This document shows positions 7,292-11,092 of a stretch of DNA of 11,092 nucleotides, piece by piece (positions within the stretch are counted from its first letter, which is position 1; each line of letters starts with the position of its first letter). Made by a program: the position numbers and the translations under genes. Under the pieces are notes generated by a model. It searched no databases, had not been told where the DNA came from, and was given only the letters and a program-made list of their open reading frames with translations. The DNA lies in NCBI GenBank assembly GCA_023261465.1, contig JAHFOW010000091.1:1-11092 (forward strand). Direction: 5' to 3'. Origin of the DNA: Planctomycetota bacterium (GTDB lineage Bacteria; Planctomycetota; Brocadiia; Brocadiales; Brocadiaceae).

Positions 7292-8452
7292 ATGAAATTC
7301 ACCTTTAAAAATCCATTCGAACGCTTCAAGAGTATAACAACGGGTGTTTCATCTATCAGGAAAGTCTCCTTTGTCAAAGCCAATAAGCAATTTGCCTTAA
7401 TTTTAGGGGTTGTCTTCATCGTCTCACTCATTACGATCATCTGTTACTGGTTTTTTAAGGAAAAACCATATTATGAACAAATGCTGGCGGGAAAGGATGA
7501 ATTAATAAAAACCCTGAAATTCACCCGTGACAAACAAAAGAAGATTTACGAAAATGCCGTTGCCATGTATGAAACAAAACTGAAAAACGATTATATACTC
7601 AAATCCGTTTATGACGAAAAGGTTAATGATTACGAACAAAAACTGACAACATACAGGAATGACTATATTTCCAATGAAATCCACAAAAAGAAATTATCCG
7701 AATTAGAGAAACGATTAACAGAAGAGTACCAATCAAAACAAAAATCATTACAAGAGGAGGATGAACAAAAAATTAACACCCTGGAACAAAAGGTATCCAT
7801 CCTTGAAGACCAGAATGCCAATCTAAAAACGCCTCTTGAAAAGTCCAAAGAATTTGTCCAGGTTGAAAAGGATTCACTAGAAGACGCTCTGGCCCTTGAG
7901 AGAAAAAAGGCGCTCATCCCTTCTATCATTCTCCCCGAAACCAAAAATAAAGCGCTGGCAGCAGATGTATTAAAAAAATTAGTTACTATAAAAGATAAAC
8001 TGAAAAGTATTGAAGAAATGAATCTCACACTAAAACCTGAGACTTATTTTGAAATGGGTCTCGTTTCTTATTACAATAAACAATATAATGAAGCAATTGA
8101 GGAATGGGAGAATGCCGTGTCTCTCAACAAAAACAATATCAAGGCGTATGTATGTCTTGGCATTGTCTACAATGAGCAAAAAATGGCTGACAATGCAATC
8201 AAAGTTTTACATCGCGCCCTGGAGATCAATCCTAAGTTTGCCACGATACATCTCACCCTTGCCCGTCTCTATGAGCAAAAAGGCAACCTGGACAATGCGA
8301 TTAGTGAATACACAAAGATTCTGGAAATCAGCCCTGAAGCGATAGACATTCATAAGACACTTGGCGCCTTGTATGAAAAGAAAGGGTTAAAAGAAGAAGC
8401 AAAAAAGTCTTTTGCCCAGTATGAAAAATTGAAGAGCGGCAATACCAAATAA
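7292..8452 (+). CDS. Membrane-anchored coiled-coil and TPR protein
   Basis: This 386-residue protein has an N-terminal cytoplasmic stretch rich in Lys/Arg (1-32), a single membrane segment at about 34-55 (FALILGVVFIVSLITIICYW), a long charged helical region rich in Lys, Glu and Gln (about 60-205) that should form a coiled coil, and tetratricopeptide repeats from about 250 to 382. The repeats are readable as EMGLVSYYNKQYNEAIEEWE, YVCLGIVYNEQKMADNAIKV, HLTLARLYEQKGNLDNAISE and HKTLGALYEKKGLKEEAKKS. By the positive-inside rule the coiled coil and TPR region should lie outside the cytoplasmic membrane. TPRs bind partner proteins, so a scaffold or complex-assembly role is likely, but no specific function can be named. 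No clear Shine-Dalgarno precedes ATG 7292; close spacing to the upstream gene suggests coupling. The tatC-like gene follows in the same direction. Confidence 0.8.
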   Translation: MKFTFKNPFERFKSITTGVSSIRKVSFVKANKQFALILGVVFIVSLITIICYWFFKEKPYYEQMLAGKDELIKTLKFTRDKQKKIYENAVAMYETKLKNDYILKSVYDEKVNDYEQKLTTYRNDYISNEIHKKKLSELEKRLTEEYQSKQKSLQEEDEQKINTLEQKVSILEDQNANLKTPLEKSKEFVQVEKDSLEDALALERKKALIPSIILPETKNKALAADVLKKLVTIKDKLKSIEEMNLTLKPETYFEMGLVSYYNKQYNEAIEEWENAVSLNKNNIKAYVCLGIVYNEQKMADNAIKVLHRALEINPKFATIHLTLARLYEQKGNLDNAISEYTKILEISPEAIDIHKTLGALYEKKGLKEEAKKSFAQYEKLKSGNTK

Positions 8453-8557
8453 ATAAGCACCTTTACACCGGCATTCAATTTTTTGCGATTTTTAATATTT
8501 TAAAGCTCTGACAAGTAATCCAATTTATCAAGAATAGACCTATCACCGAGGTTCACT

Positions 8558-9898
8558 GTGAATACTACTGTAGATACCGAAGAATCGTATATTGAAAACT
8601 TCAGGATGTCATTAGGCGCACACCTGGAAGAATTGCGGCGCAGGGTCGTTTTTTCCATTATTGCAATTGTTTTATCCTTTATTCTGTGCTGGTTCTTTAA
8701 GACACAGATATTGGATGTGGCAAAAAGACCCCATAAAATTGCCATGGCAAAGGCCTCTCTTTCACAAGAATTGCAGGTATTGAGCTATCAGGAAGGTTTT
8801 TATTCTTACATGAAATTGTGTTTCATTACTTCGATTTTTCTGGCCTATCCCTTTATCATATACCAGATATGGCAATTCGTAAGTGCGGGGCTTTACAAAA
8901 AGGAACAGAGGTATGTGCTTTTATTTCTCCCTGTTTCTTATGTTGCCTTTGTGGTGGGTGGTATTTTTGGCTATTATTTGTTAATCCCTTTTGGACTTCA
9001 ATTCCTCATTGGCATCCTTGGTCCGGGAATCCAGCCCATTATTACGATGCAGGAATATGTATCATTCGTATTCATGCTGACGGTTGCGTTGGGTTTGGTA
9101 TTTCAATTGCCGCTCGTTATGCTGCTTTTGTCAAAAATAGGCATTATCACCCCTAATAAATTTATTGCATGGAGAAAATATGCCATCCTGGCGATCTTTA
9201 TTATTGCAGCCGTGGTAACGCCTCCGGACCCCTTTACCCAGGTCATGACCGCAATTCCTATGATCATACTTTACGAACTTGGCATCCTCATTGCCAGGCC
9301 CACAAAAAAGGGCTTTATCTTTTTGGGTTCTATTGTCGGGGGTGGGCTAATAGCCTTGGCGGGCACATACTTTTATTTAACACACGAAAGTGGAAGCATC
9401 AGCCTGCTTAATACCCATGGAGAAATTAACATCTTGTATCCGGGAAGCACAGAATGGAAGAAATCGCCAAATAAGACATATCTTCAAAACGGTACAACCT
9501 TAAAAACAGATGCCGGAGGAAAAACAGCCTTTGCAACAAAAAATGGGGTTGAAGTAACACTTGATTCAAATACTGAAGTTTGCGTTATAGATCCCTGGAA
9601 GTTACAGCTTAAGTCCGGACAGATACTTGTTTCAGTAAAAGACACAAAGAAGTCTGATATATCTTTGGAAGTAGACACCAAAAATGGGAGAATACGAACA
9701 AACAAAGGCACTTTGAATATCCATGCGAAGGATTTTCTGACTATTGTTACTGCTATAAAGGGCGAGGCCACGCTATTATTAGAAGGCGAGGAGAAAAAAT
9801 TGCTGGAAGGGAGACAATATAAAATGACGATTGGTGGTGAACCGGCAGATATCGGCACAATCATCAACTGGTCTGAAGGTGTATTAACAAAACCATAA
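8558..9898 (+). CDS. tatC: TatC translocase subunit fused to a FecR-like domain
   Basis: Residues about 1-250 are TatC, the receptor subunit of the twin-arginine translocase that exports folded, often cofactor-bearing proteins. Visible hallmarks are HLEELRRRV (22-30), the first-loop GLYKKEQR with Glu116, the TPPDPFTQ motif (221-228), P234-x4-YE (239-240) and six hydrophobic segments. TatC normally ends near residue 250. Here a seventh hydrophobic segment (about 253-274) leads into about 170 residues resembling a FecR domain: GEINILYPGSTEWKKS, then a G-T-T-L-K-T-D-A-G-G-K-T-A pattern (312-324), GVEVTLDSNTEV, LQLKSGQILVSV and IKGEATLLLEGEE. With TatC's cytoplasmic C-terminus, the seventh segment would place the FecR part outside the membrane. 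The start is GTG 8558, with GAGG at 8548-8551. No tatA/B is in the window. Confidence 0.92.
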   Translation: MNTTVDTEESYIENFRMSLGAHLEELRRRVVFSIIAIVLSFILCWFFKTQILDVAKRPHKIAMAKASLSQELQVLSYQEGFYSYMKLCFITSIFLAYPFIIYQIWQFVSAGLYKKEQRYVLLFLPVSYVAFVVGGIFGYYLLIPFGLQFLIGILGPGIQPIITMQEYVSFVFMLTVALGLVFQLPLVMLLLSKIGIITPNKFIAWRKYAILAIFIIAAVVTPPDPFTQVMTAIPMIILYELGILIARPTKKGFIFLGSIVGGGLIALAGTYFYLTHESGSISLLNTHGEINILYPGSTEWKKSPNKTYLQNGTTLKTDAGGKTAFATKNGVEVTLDSNTEVCVIDPWKLQLKSGQILVSVKDTKKSDISLEVDTKNGRIRTNKGTLNIHAKDFLTIVTAIKGEATLLLEGEEKKLLEGRQYKMTIGGEPADIGTIINWSEGVLTKP

Positions 9899-9920
9899 TA
9901 AACAGCCCAAAACCAAAATC

Positions 9921-10058
9921 CATTTTTCATATTCAGATTTGAATGAAGTCCGTGCCCGGATTAGACGTCACAAAGAATTCAGAAAATTGTGCGATACTCT
10001 GGTTGAGGCATACGTAGCTGAATTCCGCAAACACGGCATTGAGGAGGGTCAGACATGA
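9921..10058 (+). pseudogene. Unidentified ORF remnant, 3' end
   Basis: A frame ending in TGA at 10056-10058 encodes a charged helical peptide (DLNEVRARIRRHKEFRKLCD, then TLVEAYVAEFRKHGIEEGQT) with no start codon at its beginning and no ribosome binding site. It lies just behind tatC in a different frame. The regular heptad-like pattern and the ATGA overlap with the next small ORF (10055) suggest the tail of a once longer gene in an operon. I do not recognise the family. Confidence 0.35.
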
Positions 10059-10174
10059 TTACAGAGAAGACACTCTGCAGGGTATTTAAAAAAGACCTTC
10101 ACCAAAAACCACTCTCGAATTATTGGGGGATGCTCATGCTCTTTTGTTGTCTTAACTTAACACGTATGGGATAA
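10055..10174 (+). pseudogene. Unidentified 39-codon ORF, probably the truncated start of a lost gene
   Basis: ATG at 10055 overlaps the TGA of the preceding remnant in the classic ATGA arrangement, with GAGGAGGG at 10041-10048 as a strong ribosome binding site seven bases upstream. The peptide begins MITEKTLCRVFKKDLHQKPL and stops after 39 codons; from roughly residue 20 it looks like random translation. The good translation signal with a short product suggests the 5' end of a gene truncated by rearrangement. The family is not recognised. Confidence 0.35.
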
Positions 10175-10456
10175 AGGGGGTTGTTTTGATCAAACAATCC
10201 TTAACTGTAACACTTTAGTTCTTTGAAAAATTCCAATAATAGTGTAGGGGCGAAGCAACTGCGGCTTTGTTAGCGTTCGCTATGACAATAAATCTGTATT
10301 TTCTTTCGTGCTCTTTGCGCCTCTGCGTGAACGATTACCTGCCAAAAATCCAGTACGTATTATTTGCAACATTTACGAAATTGTTGGGTTTCGTGCATCA
10401 GCCCAACCTACCACACTACCACACTGATTCACACTTGTAATAAAAAAGAAACACTT
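10175..10456. other. Gene-free stretch with degraded interspersed repeats
   Basis: No gene is visible here. The text GTAGGGGCGAAGCAACTGCG, the phrase CGTGCTCTTTGCGCCTCTGC, and the palindrome GTTGGG/CCCAAC (10383-10407) resemble short degenerate repeats commonly scattered between genes in environmental bacteria. It is a region where repeats have accumulated. Confidence 0.5.
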
Positions 10457-10481
10457 GGGTTCGGGTTACAAACCTGAACCC
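10457..10481. terminator. Strong stem-loop, possible terminator
   Basis: GGGTTCGGGT (10457-10466) and ACCTGAACCC (10472-10481) form a 10-pair stem including one G-U pair, with the five-base loop TACAA. No T-run follows on the plus strand. On the minus strand the sequence after the hairpin (TTTCTTTTTTA, 10451-10441) is T-rich, so it would fit a terminator for minus-strand transcription. It may equally be another interspersed palindrome. Confidence 0.35.
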
Positions 10482-10487
10482 GCTCAA

Positions 10488-10583
10488 GGGTAGGGTGGAT
10501 TAAGGCGCTTGCCTTTTAGCGCTGAATCCACCGACATTATTACAACAGAAGGTGGATTCGCTTTCGCTTAATCCACCCTACCC
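10488..10583. repeat. Nested palindromic repeat (GGTGGATT type)
   Basis: Outer arms of 17 bases match perfectly: GGGTAGGGTGGATTAAG at 10488-10504 and its complement at 10567-10583. Inside them GAATCCACC (10524-10532) pairs with GGTGGATTC (10551-10559). The same GGTGGATT core thus occurs four times in alternating orientation. The structure resembles REP/BIME-like intergenic palindromes that occur many times in a genome, though copy number cannot be seen here. Confidence 0.7.
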
Positions 10584-10615
10584 AACTTTTCATAGTTTAA
10601 AGTGTCCAATGTCCA

Positions 10616-10714
10616 CAGGTTGTCCGAGAATTGACTTTTTCGTGAATTCGCATGTCATAAGTCATTATTAATCAATATCCAAATTTTCACAATTTTGCAT
10701 TCTCGGACAACCTG
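10616..10714. mobile_element. Candidate 99-bp MITE with perfect 16-bp terminal inverted repeats
   Basis: CAGGTTGTCCGAGAAT at 10616-10631 and its exact complement at 10699-10714 bound 67 AT-rich bases with no coding capacity. The element is flanked on both sides by TCCA (10612-10615 and 10715-10718), consistent with a 4-bp target-site duplication. Removing the element and one TCCA gives a simple continuous flank. This is the layout of a miniature inverted-repeat transposable element mobilised by a transposase encoded elsewhere. The transposase family cannot be named from the ends. Confidence 0.6.
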
Positions 10715-10849
10715 TCCAGATGTGTCCCCATATTCTTGCGCCCCCACTTCTCCCTTTTACATTTCCTATAAATTTGCTATATTATAAGTAAATAATAAAA
10801 CTGAAAACGGTATTTTTTATTGCTGTAATTACCTTTTTTTATGTTACAT

Positions 10850-10873
10850 TATTTAACAGTATCATATTTAACA
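10850..10873 (+). promoter_or_regulatory. Direct repeats TATTTAACA, candidate operator of the downstream pair
   Basis: TATTTAACA occurs at 10850-10858 and again at 10865-10873, 15 bases apart, just upstream of the antitoxin ribosome binding site. TGTTA at 10842-10846 also makes an inverted match with TAACA at 10854-10858. A weak promoter may lie here (TTGCTG at 10820-10825, TTACAT at 10844-10849). Such repeats at this place would suit autoregulatory binding by the antitoxin, but this is inference. Confidence 0.35.
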
Positions 10874-10899
10874 AAAAATATACTTTATGGAGGAAAATA

Positions 10900-11079
10900 A
10901 TGGGTTTAATAGTTATTAAGGAAAATATCGATGATGATGAGAAAAAAAAGATTCAGGATATTGAAAAAAAGCATCTGTTCCATGCTTATAAGTATTGCGG
11001 TGTTCTAAAATGGGAAATAGACCCTCTGAGGTATCAGAAGGAATTAAGGGATGAGTGGGAACGTTCTAATCGACACTAA
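10900..11079 (+). CDS. Small putative antitoxin upstream of a PIN toxin
   Basis: This 59-residue charged protein begins MGLIVIKENIDDDEKKKIQD and ends RYQKELRDEWERSNRH. A strong ribosome binding site GGAGG at 10889-10893 lies six bases before the ATG. I do not recognise a named family; its small size, charged C-terminal helix and overlap of 29 bases with a PIN-domain start make it the probable antitoxin of a VapBC-like pair. No classical AbrB, RHH or Phd DNA-binding motif is obvious in the N-terminal part. Function is inferred from context. Confidence 0.7.
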   Translation: MGLIVIKENIDDDEKKKIQDIEKKHLFHAYKYCGVLKWEIDPLRYQKELRDEWERSNRH

Positions 11080-11092
11080 TATAGCTCTTTAT
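11051..11092 (+). CDS. PIN-domain toxin, N-terminus only (runs off the window)
   Basis: From ATG 11051 the frame reads MSGNVLIDTNIALY to the window edge. The L-I-D-T-N-I pattern is the first beta strand and first catalytic Asp (D8) of PIN-domain ribonucleases such as VapC. It starts inside the antitoxin gene, overlapping it by 29 bases in another frame, which indicates tight translational coupling. Only 14 codons are visible, so length and integrity are unknown. Confidence 0.65.
   Translation, partial: MSGNVLIDTNIALY

Noticed and set aside
10457..10714. CRISPR array
   Set aside because: The repeats are inverted and of different sequence; there are no evenly spaced direct repeats with unique spacers.

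Overview
The window is a bacterial chromosome segment, moderately AT-rich. It holds a conserved block of metabolic and membrane genes (about 2333-9898) between two repeat-rich stretches that carry toxin-antitoxin genes and gene debris. The left arm, a decayed type I restriction locus, a selenium-dependent formate dehydrogenase and a TatC protein point to an anaerobic environmental bacterium. An anammox planctomycete (Brocadiales) is a plausible guess from overall style, but nothing in the sequence proves it.

Left arm (1-2332). This is a graveyard of DNA modification genes. It holds the 3' end of an hsdS specificity gene (83-220), an intact UPF0175/DUF3368 toxin-antitoxin pair (286-1021), the first codons of an hsdR gene (from 1066), the 3' end of an Eco57I-like class of DNA methyltransferase (about 1130-1393), the 3' end of hsdM with a single-base frameshift (1400-1683), and the 5' third of a RhuM-family gene (1676-1933). 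A gene-free stretch with a palindromic interspersed repeat follows. Only the toxin-antitoxin pair looks alive.

Central minus-strand block (2333-5989). A 900-residue NuoG/FdhA-type formate dehydrogenase alpha subunit is interrupted by one in-frame TGA. The context (CART-TGA-HAP) and the hairpin just after it, closely resembling the E. coli fdhF SECIS, show that this is a selenocysteine codon and not a break. Upstream of it in the same direction lies a Memo-family (AmmeMemoRadiSam protein B) gene.

Central plus-strand block (6218-9898), divergent from Memo. It consists of a PP-loop ThiI/MnmA-like tRNA-thiolation-type enzyme, a membrane-anchored coiled-coil/TPR protein, and a TatC translocase subunit with an extra membrane segment and a FecR-like domain fused to its C-terminus. 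The TatC-FecR fusion is the most unusual protein architecture here, and the TPR protein beside it is a candidate partner.

Right arm (9899-11092). About 1 kb lacks a convincing gene. It contains two small overlapping ORF remnants, a terminator-like stem-loop, a nested palindrome of the GGTGGATT type, and a 99-bp element with perfect 16-bp terminal inverted repeats and a TCCA direct duplication, which looks like a MITE. The window ends in a second toxin-antitoxin pair: a 59-residue putative antitoxin overlapping the start of a PIN-domain toxin that runs off the edge.
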